From: Haladaptatus sp. QDMS2
GTDB lineage: Archaea; Halobacteriota; Halobacteria; Halobacteriales; Halococcaceae
Assembly: GCF_029338295.1 (NCBI RefSeq)
Contig: NZ_CP119791.1
Span: forward strand, 1,550,001-1,614,000
Reading direction: 5' to 3'
Length of the DNA stretch: 64,000 nt
Part shown: piece by piece, positions 1-8,901 of the stretch
How the letters are laid out: every line of letters starts with the position of its first letter
Position numbering within the stretch: position 1 is the first letter of the stretch
Notes under the pieces: model-generated
What the model saw: only the letters and a program-made list of their open reading frames with translations
What the model was told of the DNA's origin: nothing
Databases searched by the model: none
Program-made: the position numbers and the translations under genes

Positions 1-40
1 GTGAGCTGTGAATCCACCCGCTTTCAATAGGCGTGGAGAA

Positions 41-640
41 TTACCGATCCAGTTCTGAAACCTGGAGCGTGAATCCCCACGTGAAGTGTTCACCACGAAT
101 TGTATGCTGTGACTTGAACCGATAGGTTCCGACAGGGAAACACCCCTGTGCTGTCCAGTCATCCACCACGATGAGTTGGTCGGTGTACGTTTCACCCGGG
201 GCAAGCGTCTGTGTCGGCGTTTCTTCAGTCGTCCACGCCAACTCTCCCGTTTGCTCGCCGAGTTCTGGTCGTGTAAAACACTCTGGAGAGTAATTGGGTG
301 AAGGACTGTCTGGTGCTGAAAATGAATACAAGAGAAGGCCTGGCGCTCCCGCCCACGAACTCGCCCCTTTGTAGTACGGCAGCTGAATGCTGACCTCGCT
401 CTCTCCCACGTTCGTCATCACTGTCTTGAGGCGCGCGGGGGCTTGCGCGGTGATTTCCGCTCGTTCAACCGCGATCGAAAACTCCACACCTGTCTCCGAG
501 GGCACGGCAGCAACGCCGGCCACGCTGACACGCTTTTCTGTGGGGTTCTGGTTGGAGGTGCCGGGTGTGGCAGAAGAGATACACCCCGCTGAGAGCGTGA
601 GACCCACCCCAATCGATTTCACCACCAGACGACGTTCCAT
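41..640 (-). CDS. Putative secreted lipoprotein, unknown function
   Basis: Exported protein of 199 aa that I cannot assign to a named family. Starting at the ATG at 640, the N-terminus has two arginines, a hydrophobic stretch and a lipobox (LSAGC, cysteine near residue 20), so it is probably lipid-anchored on the outside of the membrane. I prefer this start to the ATG at 673 because the upstream 11 residues would precede the signal peptide. The rest is a Thr/Ser/Pro-rich soluble domain with a late LAPGETYTDQL segment, reminiscent of the beta-sandwich domains (BsuPI-like) of many haloarchaeal lipoproteins. The fold is inference. It stands alone at the left edge, divergent from nothing visible. 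Confidence 0.7.
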   Translation of the reverse strand: MERRLVVKSIGVGLTLSAGCISSATPGTSNQNPTEKRVSVAGVAAVPSETGVEFSIAVERAEITAQAPARLKTVMTNVGESEVSIQLPYYKGASSWAGAPGLLLYSFSAPDSPSPNYSPECFTRPELGEQTGELAWTTEETPTQTLAPGETYTDQLIVVDDWTAQGCFPVGTYRFKSQHTIRGEHFTWGFTLQVSELDR

Positions 641-774
641 ACTGACATCTAAACGGCCCAACAATACGAACATTCCCCTTGTCGAAACCTGAACCTACAA
701 AATAGGATGGGTACGACTGAAAACGTGCCCGACTTGCTGAATCCCAGACGTGTAAATCTTGCTTTAATCGGAAT

Positions 775-1830
775 CTACAGCCCCAGAACCACGAACGCGA
801 CAGTGTAACTGGCCGATACTAACGCGAAAAAGACAACCCATTCGACTACGGCGCGACGAATCGACTGCCGGGGGGCAAACCCAGTGGCCACGCGGTTCAG
901 CACCAGCAGGACGGATGTACTCGTCAGGACGAAAAACACCGGATAAAACGTGAACCGGGACTCCCACCGACAGACGTACAGCGCCCCCATCGGTTGCTGG
1001 GTTATCTCCACGAGCACCTCGCTACAGAACGTCACCACCAGCGACGCATACCCCAGCGCTCCCAGAAGGAATCCAATCACGCCGACACTGAGAACCACGG
1101 CGTGCCGCCGCCGAAACGAAGCCCCCACCTGCACCGACTCCTCGGGATCGACCCGATAACACCACCCGAGAAACGTTCTGACCACGGGGAGTCGCCGAAG
1201 CGCCACGACGGTGACGCCCGCAGCCAGCAACCCACCGCCGACCACCACCAGAAAGAGCGAACCGAGAATCACGATGACCGTGACTGCGATCCAGCCTCCG
1301 ACAACCGCGCCAAGTCCGACGACGAGCAGGCTCCGTCCGGTAACGACGTCCTTGCTCAGTCGCTCGCGTGCGACGAGGACGAGGAGGCTCGCGAACACAC
1401 CCATGATCACGGTGAACCCGCCGACTAGGCCCAGCCCCCAGATGATGAATACCTGGTATATCAGGAGATTGCCTTCCGCGTCCCAGACTCCCGTTCGGAT
1501 GGCGTCAAGGGCGAGGATGAACACCCAGGCGACGGGGTGGACCAGCACGCCGGTTATCAGCCCGACGAGGCCGCCGCGCTCGCGGGTCAAGTGCCCGGGT
1601 CGCTCAAAGAGCAGCCACCAGCTGGTTCCGCCGACGAGTCCCGCGGCGAGTCCAGCAAGCAGGGGAAACTCGCGGGTTGGAAGGCCGAAGCCGCCGTAGA
1701 AGATAGTGAAAATCGGTGTCCTCGTCAGAGCAGCGGCGGCAAGCCCACCGACCGCTGTAAATATCGCCGTGGCGAGCAACGCCCAGCGGAGCGTCTTCGG
1801 GTTCGTGCGGGAGTGTCTGGGCCGAGCCAC
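775..1830 (-). CDS. Polytopic membrane protein, unknown function
   Basis: A 351-aa protein with roughly eight to ten hydrophobic segments and short basic loops, so an integral membrane protein. There is no family signature that I recognise. The N-terminus (MARPRHSRTN...) is basic and followed at once by the first membrane helix; the last helix ends at the stop codon. The ATG at 1830 is the natural start. The first copy of a 31-bp repeat (1853-1883) lies just upstream, in the likely promoter. It belongs to a run of orphan membrane proteins that fills 0.7-9.4 kb, with no enzyme or transporter partner nearby to hint at a substrate. Confidence 0.7.
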   Translation of the reverse strand: MARPRHSRTNPKTLRWALLATAIFTAVGGLAAAALTRTPIFTIFYGGFGLPTREFPLLAGLAAGLVGGTSWWLLFERPGHLTRERGGLVGLITGVLVHPVAWVFILALDAIRTGVWDAEGNLLIYQVFIIWGLGLVGGFTVIMGVFASLLVLVARERLSKDVVTGRSLLVVGLGAVVGGWIAVTVIVILGSLFLVVVGGGLLAAGVTVVALRRLPVVRTFLGWCYRVDPEESVQVGASFRRRHAVVLSVGVIGFLLGALGYASLVVTFCSEVLVEITQQPMGALYVCRWESRFTFYPVFFVLTSTSVLLVLNRVATGFAPRQSIRRAVVEWVVFFALVSASYTVAFVVLGL

Positions 1831-1852
1831 TCGTCATGTAAGCCGGCCAAGA

Positions 1853-1883
1853 CTATTAGTAACGGACAGCCTATCGCTCGCGA
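1853..1883. repeat. 31-bp repeat, copy 1
   Basis: Thirty-one bases are identical to 2397-2427. The core reads GGACAGCCTATCGCTCGCGA and is followed in both copies by a related sequence able to form a short hairpin (CTCGC paired with GCGAG or GCGGG around a four-base loop). This copy lies 23 bp upstream of the start of the membrane-protein gene ending at 775. A shared upstream regulatory element or the end of a lost small transposon are both possible. Confidence 0.8.
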
Positions 1884-1929
1884 CGGCGGGTGTGAGTGAT
1901 ACCGTACGCACCTTCGGAAAAGTTCGTGG

Positions 1930-2298
1930 CTATGATGCGTCAGCAATCTTCACTGGAGCAGTTCCTCCTCGTCGTGAATGCAGTGTAATCAGCAAGCCGA
2001 GACTCCACAGTAGCTTGGGGACAAACTCTACTAGACCAGGGACTCCAATGAAGGTCACTAACGCATCACTCACGGCACCGATACCAAGTAAACTGGCTGC
2101 CAAAATGGTCCACGCTCCTCTCCCATGGCGATAGAGTACTTCTATTGCGAGCGCGAGTAGTCCTACTACGAGCAGTTGGGTAATAAACGAACCAGCAATT
2201 CTCTGCGAGGCAATTAGGTTGACTGTGATGTCCACCGCACCCAGAACAATGAGAAAGATGAGAAGCACTCCTTCTTTTCGACTTTCTTGCTGATTCAT
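1930..2298 (-). CDS. Small four-helix membrane protein, unknown function
   Basis: A 122-aa protein with four hydrophobic segments (approximately residues 10-30, 37-57, 65-87 and 90-108) separated by very short loops. The first residues (MNQQESRKEG) are polar and the ATG at 2298 is the only sensible start. No family is recognised. It shares strand and neighbourhood with the larger membrane protein at 775-1830, and a copy of the same 31-bp repeat lies about 100 bp upstream, so the two could be co-regulated; that is inference. Confidence 0.65.
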   Translation of the reverse strand: MNQQESRKEGVLLIFLIVLGAVDITVNLIASQRIAGSFITQLLVVGLLALAIEVLYRHGRGAWTILAASLLGIGAVSDALVTFIGVPGLVEFVPKLLWSLGLLITLHSRRGGTAPVKIADAS

Positions 2299-2654
2299 GC
2301 TCTATTATTGGTAATGAAGCATGAATGTTTTGCGGTGATTTAACATTAAGGTTTAATAGAATGGTGTCGGGTTTTTATACGGTATATGGCGGTGACCTAT
2401 TAGTAACGGACAGCCTATCGCTCGCGAAAGCGAGTGAGATTGGGATGGGGAATACGATGTACGAGAGTACGGACTCGAATCTTCAAAGGAATAATCTCGT
2501 CTTTCTGTGAGAGCCGCCGTCGGCGCTAGCTCACGTAGCTCGGTTCCAGTGAATCGATGTGTGTATTAGTCACAGATCGCTTCCCCGATTCGGTGCGACG
2601 GATAGAACCCTTGATTACCGAAACGTACTTTTCTTGGTTGGGTCCACTACTAGT
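2299..2654. other. Intergenic stretch with second 31-bp repeat
   Basis: No convincing gene. The stretch is A+T-rich near 2299-2390, as expected for the promoter of the leftward gene, holds the second 31-bp repeat at 2397-2427, and continues to the promoter of the rightward small gene at 2655. A 61-codon frame across 2325-2510 is an accident of composition. Confidence 0.5.
2397..2427. repeat. 31-bp repeat, copy 2
   Basis: Exact second copy of 1853-1883. Here the flank reads CTCGC-GAAA-GCGAG, a five-base-pair hairpin with a GAAA loop. In copy 1 the same stem survives through a G-T wobble, which suggests that the hairpin belongs to the element and that structure matters. Confidence 0.8.
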
Positions 2655-2903
2655 ATGTCATTTGACGTGTTTCTGCGTAACGGCTGGCTAGTGCTGTTTC
2701 TGCTCTTAATTGCTGGAGGTCTTTTTGTCGGCGTGTGGAACCAGCAGGATATACGAAACTGCCAACAAATGGCTGAAAATGAGACTGGAGGCGTTGTCGA
2801 GTGTGTGGATTCATTCTCGGACGTAGTGCACTATGGGTCGATGGTGAGTGTCGTCACTGGCGTAATTGGCGTCCTTTGGAAGCTAGTAAACTCAGTAAAA
2901 TAA
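2655..2903 (+). CDS. Small two-helix membrane protein
   Basis: From the ATG at 2655 the product is 82 aa: a hydrophobic helix at about residues 11-28, a polar loop containing two cysteines (NC...EC, roughly 17 residues apart), and a second helix near the C-terminus. The cysteine-bearing loop between two helices suggests an extracytoplasmic disulfide, which is inference. I chose the internal ATG because the 32 residues upstream are basic and unlike haloarchaeal protein, and codon use changes there. Function unknown. Confidence 0.55.
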   Translation: MSFDVFLRNGWLVLFLLLIAGGLFVGVWNQQDIRNCQQMAENETGGVVECVDSFSDVVHYGSMVSVVTGVIGVLWKLVNSVK

Positions 2904-3174
2904 CGGGGACACTCATCCAGACACCACGCAGTTCGCATCCGACACCTAGAACAAACAACGATTGCTTGCCACGACACCCTGTAGGTTCCGTGCGTGCCGT
3001 CTGACAGCAGTCAGGGAGGCAACAGCGGTCATGCTGCATAATATGCACGCTGGTCAGGGGCGAGTCAGCACGGTTGACCCAGTCGAATCGTTCGAGACAG
3101 AGTGTGGATTGACCACTTCGAACAGTCCCTGTTTTCAAAGGAACGTATTTCTCGCTGTAGTTGAAACACAGTGT

Positions 3175-3390
3175 ATGGTTTCCTATCTGTCACTTGTGGT
3201 GGGGATATTTGCGCTGTGGGTTGGCTGGACATTCTATGCAACCCCCCAAACCGCCTTTCGGAGACGTCACTGGCCGTTTCATCCAGAAGGCGATGGACTG
3301 ACTGAAGAAGGTGAGTACTCCTACCGTGTACTCGGGGTGTTCTTTCTTATTACCGGTGCGGGTCTCGTGCTGTGGGGAGTACTCGCCTGA
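3175..3390 (+). CDS. Small two-helix membrane protein, DUF6199-like architecture
   Basis: 71 aa from the ATG at 3175. One helix runs at about residues 3-20, then comes a short basic/aromatic segment (FRRRHWPFHPEG), a charged stretch with GEYSYRVLG, and a second helix to the end. The two-helix layout with an R/H-rich loop resembles small haloarchaeal proteins annotated with DUF6199, but I cannot confirm membership. The 71 upstream codons in the same frame look non-coding, so I take the internal start. No operon partner is visible. Confidence 0.5.
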   Translation: MVSYLSLVVGIFALWVGWTFYATPQTAFRRRHWPFHPEGDGLTEEGEYSYRVLGVFFLITGAGLVLWGVLA

Positions 3391-3765
3391 GTGTCTTCGA
3401 TACAAACACCACATTCAATAGCTACTGATTCAGCGATCAGCGCGGATTCACCTATCGGCTCGTGTATCGTCTGTATCTAACGTTCAGGAAGCCTGTCGAT
3501 CGTATGAATGAGCCAGTCGACAGCGATTCATGGAACTGCTTTCACCAGTATCGTGAGCGGACGAATGCGCCACATGTCCATTTGGGACGAGAGTTCACCG
3601 TCTTTCTCTACCTGAGCAGACCGAATAGGATAGCAGCCAGTCGAGTAATCCATGCCTTGTGGGCAACCAAAACTCTTGGTTCTTGATGAGCTGACGAACA
3701 ATTTTTCAAGGACTACCGCGCTACTTTGGGTTAGAAACTCAAATAATCGGAACGTTTACGCATAC
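3391..3765. other. Intergenic stretch, no feature seen
   Basis: About 375 bp between a rightward and a leftward small gene that converge. I find no gene with haloarchaeal codon use, no tRNA and no strong hairpin. The 74-codon frame at 3462-3686 has an unlikely composition, rich in Arg, His and Asn. Confidence 0.4.
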
Positions 3766-4143
3766 TCAGTACGCCGCGAAGCCGATATCGATGTTACCCT
3801 CATAGATGGTCATGACAAGAATACAGTCACACATCGTGAGTTCTTCAGACCCATCGAGACCACCAGTTGTGGATGCAGAAATCGCATAGGTCTCGTCTAT
3901 CAAGAGATCAGTATCAAACACTTCAACTTGGCCGGGGTCAAGTGTGTTTTCTGCCTCAAAAACGGCACCATCTTGAGCTGAATTGGCCTCGGAAATTGTA
4001 ATCGTAATGGTCGCAGTGTTCTTTGTCCTGTTTGTCACTTCGAGTCGTTTGTGGGCTTTCACGTCTGATGAATCGACTAGCGAGAGACAGCCTGCGATGG
4101 CTGGAATTCCTGCGGCAGTGCCGAGGAGAGTACGCCGATTCAT
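3766..4143 (-). CDS. Putative Tat-exported lipoprotein
   Basis: 125-aa protein beginning MNRRTLLGTAAG and reaching a lipobox IAGC with the cysteine at residue 19, so a twin-arginine-type signal with a lipid anchor, a frequent combination in haloarchaea. The mature part is a small Thr-rich beta-type domain (repeated TITITIS/TLDPGQVEVF patterns) with a late C-x-C pair (MCDCI). No named family is recognised. The ATG at 4143 is well placed and the gene stands alone. Confidence 0.7.
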   Translation of the reverse strand: MNRRTLLGTAAGIPAIAGCLSLVDSSDVKAHKRLEVTNRTKNTATITITISEANSAQDGAVFEAENTLDPGQVEVFDTDLLIDETYAISASTTGGLDGSEELTMCDCILVMTIYEGNIDIGFAAY

Positions 4144-4602
4144 AGGTACAAAGAATCATAAAGCAGCCAACAAATATTTTCTGGAAAGCACGTGTTGGGA
4201 TTGATAGTATAATCAGTTTGAGCGGTATTCACCCCGACTTTTCCGGTGTCACACATTGCTATTCACTTGTATGGGTATCTGTGGAAATCGTCAGTTCGAC
4301 GTATTTGCTTCAAAAATAAGGGTAGTGGAACCCGATTGTGGCACCGACTATAGCGATAAAGGACATAAGGACGTCAAGCTGTGGGCGTCCACTCTGAGCC
4401 TTTAGCAACGATTTGAATTGACATCGTGATACTAAGGCGCTCTCTCCACAATCACTCAGAGTAGGGCCTAAGCGATGAATTTAGAGCGTATCCCTCCACA
4501 GAAAAAGATGGGTGAAAAGGTCATCACAACTCTTCAATTGGGTCTCGATTAGTCTTCGCCTGGTACTTCAGACCAGAATCCTATCCCAAGCAACAAATCA
4601 CG
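4144..4602. other. Intergenic stretch, no feature seen
   Basis: About 460 bp, the longest empty gap on the left side, and A+T-rich. The left end should hold the promoter of the lipoprotein gene. I see no repeat copy, no RNA gene and no frame with plausible protein composition; it may be decayed sequence. Confidence 0.4.
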
Positions 4603-5598
4603 CTAGAGTGAGTCGAAATCGAGGTCGACCACGTACCAATCGAGCACCAGAACGATACCGACACCGACCACAGCAGACCCCACGAACACTACGCCGATCG
4701 CAGGCGAAAAGCCAACCGTCTCAGCCACGCGCGCAACCGGTGCTCTGAGCGCCCCAACGACCATCATCACGAGAAACGCCAGTGTCCCTCGACGATGGGC
4801 GGCCAACGCCCACCGAATCAATCGAGAGACAGACACCAATCCAGTGAACCCACCAAGCACGAACACGAGGACCTCAACTCCGGGTTCGGTCAGACGAGCA
4901 AGCGACCCGCCCAACAAGACCGCAATTAGTGCATCGATGAACCCGCTCAGACTGGTCGCCATCCGCGTGTACTGACCCAGTATCACCAGTAGCAAGGACC
5001 CAGAGATGCCGGGGAGTATCATCGCACTCACGGCGACTGCTCCCGCGATGAACACCGTTCCCAGCCCGCCACCACCCAACAGCGCGGGCGTCCCCGACAG
5101 CATAAAGGCGAGGATAAATCCGAGTCCACCCGCAGCGGCCTGCACTGGTGTTTGGATGCGAAGGGTTCGAAGCAAGATGAGTGCGGAGGCGGCGATGAGG
5201 CCGAAAAAGAACCCGTATAAGAGCGCAGGATACGCCTCGCTTGCGTGATGGACGAGGCGAGTCACCACGACGATGGCGGTGGCCATCCCCGCACCGAGCA
5301 CGAGGACGAAGCCGGCATCCACCTCGTCAGCGAGCGCACGAATTCTGTTGAAAACCCCCTCGCGCTGCGTATGTGGTTGAAGGAGCGTGTGAAAATGGGT
5401 TAGAGAGAGGCTGCTGATGGCGGTGATGAGGCGTTCGTAAATGCCGGCGATGAGGGCGACGGTGCCGCCTGAAACCCCGGGGAGGGCGTCGGCGATGCCC
5501 ATGCACAGGCCGATGGCGTAGGTGCGTCGCCACTCGGGAGAGGTCTGACTCGACTCGGTCAGAGTGCGTGTTTCGGTGTTTGGTGAATCGGATACCAT
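4603..5598 (-). CDS. DUF368 polyprenyl-phosphate transporter (PopT type)
   Basis: 331-aa membrane protein of the DUF368 family. The sequence shows the two family-defining half-repeats: GIADALPGVSGG at residues 34-45 and MILPGISGS at 193-201, each in a re-entrant helix, with about eight further helices. In bacteria this family (PopT) recycles undecaprenyl phosphate across the membrane. In an archaeon the analogous lipid would be dolichyl phosphate used for N-glycosylation, including that of the S-layer; that transfer of function is inference. The start at 5598 gives a normal-length protein with a polar N-terminal tail. It is the only confidently recognised gene in the left 9 kb and has no operon partner. 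Confidence 0.88.
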   Translation of the reverse strand: MVSDSPNTETRTLTESSQTSPEWRRTYAIGLCMGIADALPGVSGGTVALIAGIYERLITAISSLSLTHFHTLLQPHTQREGVFNRIRALADEVDAGFVLVLGAGMATAIVVVTRLVHHASEAYPALLYGFFFGLIAASALILLRTLRIQTPVQAAAGGLGFILAFMLSGTPALLGGGGLGTVFIAGAVAVSAMILPGISGSLLLVILGQYTRMATSLSGFIDALIAVLLGGSLARLTEPGVEVLVFVLGGFTGLVSVSRLIRWALAAHRRGTLAFLVMMVVGALRAPVARVAETVGFSPAIGVVFVGSAVVGVGIVLVLDWYVVDLDFDSL

Positions 5599-5919
5599 TG
5601 GGTGAGGTACAGTGCTTCGCGGCGTTCTGTTAGCTAATTGACTGTATTTGGCTTAAGTTCTCAGTAGCATACCACCGTTCTGTGATAACAAGATCCCGTC
5701 ACAAGCGCTGAAGTAAATGAGAGCACCCAGTGATCAGGGGTGGATTATCGAGAGAAACATCATCGACACGTGGGGCAAACCAGTCCTGACAGTATCACTC
5801 GTGCTGGAACGCTCGTGTGCTAAGCTAGTGGATCCACCGATCACTTCTGTCAGAGAGGGTGTTTTTGATTGGTGTCACTGAGGGTGAACGTACTTGACAA
5901 TGTAGATTGTGCGCTATAT
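5599..5919. other. Divergent promoter region
   Basis: About 320 bp between the leftward DUF368 gene and a rightward membrane-protein gene. Only promoter-like A+T patches are visible, the nearest being the TATATA at 5915-5920 immediately against the next start. No gene or repeat copy. Confidence 0.45.
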
Positions 5920-6489
5920 ATGGCCGATACGAATCGAATTGCAGGGGTGATCGGTATGATCGGGGGGACACTCTGGGCGCTAGTTCCCTTCCTTGACGAC
6001 CTGTTCCCGTTCTACATGAAGACCCTTGCAATCATCCCTATCCTTCTCGCGCTGGCAGTCTACGGAATTTGGTCCCAGAATAAACACGATATCTCGCGTG
6101 TCGACATAGCCCCGCTGATAAGCGGCTTCGGGCTGTTAGCAATCGTCGCACTCTGGTACGCGACCATCTCCACCGGCAATGTCGCCGCTACCTTTGCAAT
6201 CGGTATTCCTGCCCTCATCGGTCTGTTGTTTATTGGGATTGGATCAATCCTTCTTGCATATCGTCTACGAATCGTTCGAGGGCTCCCTCGCTGGATCGCG
6301 TTCTTGTTCGCACTCGCACTACCGACCGATCCTTTGTTCAATGCCGTTGTAACACCCGTGATTGGTGGTGGGATATCTCTCTACGGGCTCGCGTGGATAG
6401 TCCTTGGAGTCCACCTCTGGCGAGATAGTCATCCCGGGATAGAACAGAGTCAGTTCAATGAGAGCCAGTCGCTGTTGTGTTATCTTTGA
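5920..6489 (+). CDS. Six-helix membrane protein, unknown function
   Basis: 189 aa from the ATG at 5920 (MADTNRIAGVIGMIGG...). About six hydrophobic segments are evenly spaced through the chain; the short C-terminal tail is polar. The upstream codons in frame (VSLRVNVLDNVDCALY) are not protein-like, and a helix starting eight residues after this ATG supports the chosen start. Similar small haloarchaeal membrane proteins are usually left unnamed. No partner genes. Confidence 0.65.
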   Translation: MADTNRIAGVIGMIGGTLWALVPFLDDLFPFYMKTLAIIPILLALAVYGIWSQNKHDISRVDIAPLISGFGLLAIVALWYATISTGNVAATFAIGIPALIGLLFIGIGSILLAYRLRIVRGLPRWIAFLFALALPTDPLFNAVVTPVIGGGISLYGLAWIVLGVHLWRDSHPGIEQSQFNESQSLLCYL

Positions 6490-6637
6490 CGGGTAACCCG
6501 GATTCCATCGCTAGCGTTTCACTGACTGTTCCAACCCGGATAGCTCAGAACAGGGCCGTTTGGTTTAGAGAACGTAGCTCAGTCGTCAGAGGAACGTATA
6601 TCTTCAAACCGATAGTAGAGGACGAATACGGACGACG

Positions 6638-7474
6638 ATGTATTCGTGGAAAGTGGGCCCGAAGGAGTCGCTACTTGTACGGGGACTACTGTACGTTGCA
6701 AGTGGTTTGCTCCCGGCATATCTGATTGTATTAGGAGTGAATATTCTCACGATAGGTGTATTTTCTCCTGAAATCCTTGCGATTGGCGCTTTAATTGGCG
6801 TTCTATTTTCACTCCTCCTTACAAGGACCATACTTGCCCTTCGGCACTCACCAACCCATTGGATACTCACAGAATTTCGCAAGGTGATGAACCCGATCTT
6901 GTTCGGCGTTTCGACCGTACTTGCAACGGTAAGTTTGGGAGCGCTTTTTCAATGGGGAATATCGATTCATATCGCGTTTTTTGTGCTGTGCTTCACGTCT
7001 TTCTGGCTGGCAGGACTCCTTAGCTCACAAGGCTCGATCGATCCTCACGAACAGACGCTTAGCTTCGTCACCCACACACACCATGAGATTGCTTTAGATT
7101 CAATACGAAAGAGAAGACAGCTAGTCATTGGCAACCGAAGCTACAATGTACTTACCTTCCAGCGAGATGACGATGTGCTCGTCGACAGGGTTCTCATGAT
7201 TCCGACTGACATCCTCCCCCAGATGGCGTCCCTTCTTGCGACCGAGAACGCAACTCCTGCTCGCTCACCACTCTCGAAAACCTCTATTTCAGTTCTACTC
7301 GCTGGGCTCCTGGTCTTTGGGACGCTTGGGATCGGATTCTCAATCATCGTGTATCTGGGAAGTGGGTCAGTGATTGGGGCAATCCTCATCTCAGCAGTTC
7401 TGTTCGGATTCGTATTGTTCTATTTCCTCCTCGCACACTTCACGAACTTCTTGTCCTCAACCTCCGCAAAATAA
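6638..7474 (+). CDS. Membrane protein with central soluble segment
   Basis: 278 aa. Two pairs of hydrophobic helices in the N-terminal half (about 13-35, 40-62, 85-105, 110-130) are followed by a soluble segment of about 75 residues (SIDPHEQTLSF... to LLATENATP) and two C-terminal helices. The soluble piece is beta-rich by eye and could be a PH-like domain of the kind found between helices in some archaeal membrane proteins; this is a guess from layout. No name assigned. Confidence 0.65.
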   Translation: MYSWKVGPKESLLVRGLLYVASGLLPAYLIVLGVNILTIGVFSPEILAIGALIGVLFSLLLTRTILALRHSPTHWILTEFRKVMNPILFGVSTVLATVSLGALFQWGISIHIAFFVLCFTSFWLAGLLSSQGSIDPHEQTLSFVTHTHHEIALDSIRKRRQLVIGNRSYNVLTFQRDDDVLVDRVLMIPTDILPQMASLLATENATPARSPLSKTSISVLLAGLLVFGTLGIGFSIIVYLGSGSVIGAILISAVLFGFVLFYFLLAHFTNFLSSTSAK

Positions 7475-7541
7475 GTGGTTGCGTTGGTCCCCTCAATGGT
7501 CTGTACATTATTTGCTTGTCTCCCACGAAGAGGCATAGAAG

Positions 7542-8030
7542 ATGGAATGGTCCACCGCCCAGTTTTCGTCGAGGCCCGCCGACTCTCGCCCGGTTCGGGT
7601 TGCCTTCTACGTCGGAGAAGGCGCGATGGCCGGTGCCCTTCTCACCCTCGCCATTTTCGTCGGCCTCTTGCTCAGACGCCTCATTTTGTCAGGATTGCTT
7701 GCTGAGTCCAACCTGCTCGTGGCCGGGTTCATTGCGGTGGTGTTCTTGTTGCTCACCGTGCGGTCGGTGTGGGCCGTCCGGAGAGCTGGCCGTGAGTCGT
7801 CGTCATGGGTTTACGACGAGTGGAGCGAACTCCGTCAGTGGCGGTGGGTGCTCGCGGTCGCACTCCTCGTCACCGGAGCGCATATCGGGCTTTCAGCACT
7901 CCTGTTGACCCAGGCGGGGGTTGCGGGACTTCAGGGAATTAATGTACTCGTGTTTGGCACCTTAATCGCGGGGCTCCTCCTCCGACTGCTTGTTCGACGG
8001 AAGATAGAATCAACGGTGGACAGACCATAG
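7542..8030 (+). CDS. Four-helix membrane protein, unknown function
   Basis: 162 aa with four hydrophobic segments: about 28-50, 57-75, 102-122 and 131-150. Between helices 2 and 3 lies a charged loop (RRAGRESSSWVYDEWSELRQWRW). The ATG at 7542 precedes an acceptable polar N-terminus; an ATG at 7626 would remove 28 residues. G+C content is higher than in the neighbours, closer to the backbone genes. No family recognised. Confidence 0.6.
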   Translation: MEWSTAQFSSRPADSRPVRVAFYVGEGAMAGALLTLAIFVGLLLRRLILSGLLAESNLLVAGFIAVVFLLLTVRSVWAVRRAGRESSSWVYDEWSELRQWRWVLAVALLVTGAHIGLSALLLTQAGVAGLQGINVLVFGTLIAGLLLRLLVRRKIESTVDRP

Positions 8031-8092
8031 ATGGAGAACGAGACTGGGTGTCTGAACGAGTATTTAGATAGCAGAAGTGGAGGTGGGGTTGG

Positions 8093-8338
8093 TTATCGTC
8101 GAACGACCGCGAGACCGAGCAGAATCAATCCAACCGGGAGCATGACAGGCCCAAGCCCCATCGTACACTCCGACCCGTTCGTACAGTAACTGATGACAAC
8201 GCCAACGAAGCGAGTGACCTCAATCCCGAAGAGTGAGACACCCTCTCGTCCGCAGTGGTCCGAGCACGACGTAAAAAAGAGAGCAGGGCTCAAGAAAACC
8301 AATATACCGCCAGTCACACCCAATATCCACTGTTTCAT
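8093..8338 (-). CDS. Small membrane protein with cysteine-rich loop
   Basis: 81 aa from the ATG at 8338 (MKQWILGVTGG). One helix is at the N-terminus and one at the C-terminus. The loop between them holds four cysteines (SCSDHCG and YCTNGSEC), which suggests disulfides or a metal site outside the cytoplasm. The longer start at 8362 adds eight polar residues and cannot be excluded. Its layout echoes the next leftward gene at 8468, which also has a Cys-bearing loop between helices. Confidence 0.55.
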   Translation of the reverse strand: MKQWILGVTGGILVFLSPALFFTSCSDHCGREGVSLFGIEVTRFVGVVISYCTNGSECTMGLGPVMLPVGLILLGLAVVRR

Positions 8339-8467
8339 TCCGCTCCGTAAAGTGGGTTGCAACCGGTAAAACAGCTGTGCCGGCCTGTTCTATGGAGACT
8401 TCAGTCAACTCTCATGCGGTTGTGCTCCTGAAGACCCGGATATCAGCTCGATGCAGCCGATGTGGGC

Positions 8468-8728
8468 CTACGTCGATTGAATGCGGTTGCGCCAGAGGAG
8501 GGACTGGGCGAGACCGACCAGAACAATACCGGTGAGCGCGAGAGAAACGCCGCCGAACAACTCCAGCAGACCGGGTTCTTCACAGGCACCGCCAGCGACG
8601 TCACCTTCGTGGGTGTCGATACAGGCTGGTGCAGCATAGTCCTGATACACGCCCCAACATACAAGCAAGACGCCAACCAGAATGAGAACTACGCCCAATC
8701 GGCGAATCGCATAGAACGTAGAAGCCAT
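8468..8728 (-). CDS. Small two-helix membrane protein
   Basis: 86 aa from the ATG at 8728 (MASTFYAIRRLG). The helix near residues 10-27 is followed by a loop with two cysteines (ACIDTHEGDVAGGACEEP) and a second helix. The arrangement of helix, Cys loop, helix and basic tail matches the gene at 8093-8338 and, loosely, that at 2655-2903, so the three may be diverged relatives. Function unknown. Confidence 0.5.
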   Translation of the reverse strand: MASTFYAIRRLGVVLILVGVLLVCWGVYQDYAAPACIDTHEGDVAGGACEEPGLLELFGGVSLALTGIVLVGLAQSLLWRNRIQST

Positions 8729-8901
8729 TCGTGAGGATTCTCGTACTTCCGCATAGACTTTCTGCTTGAGTGATAACATCAACACTGGCTCCTTTTTGAA
8801 CCTACGGTATAGAGCCGCACTACAAATGGGGCGCGAGGTTGAACACTACTTGGCTTCTCCAAGAGGACTAATTAACTGAACAACATATCCAAAGATAGTG
8901 A

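Noticed and set aside
3462-3686. Possible 74-aa gene
   Set aside because: Composition unlike haloarchaeal protein, no motif and no promoter visible.
5760-5815. A further copy of the array repeat
   Set aside because: CAGTCCTGACAG and CGTGCTGGAACGCTCG look similar to parts of R7, but they are close together with the wrong spacing and lack the ends; judged coincidental.
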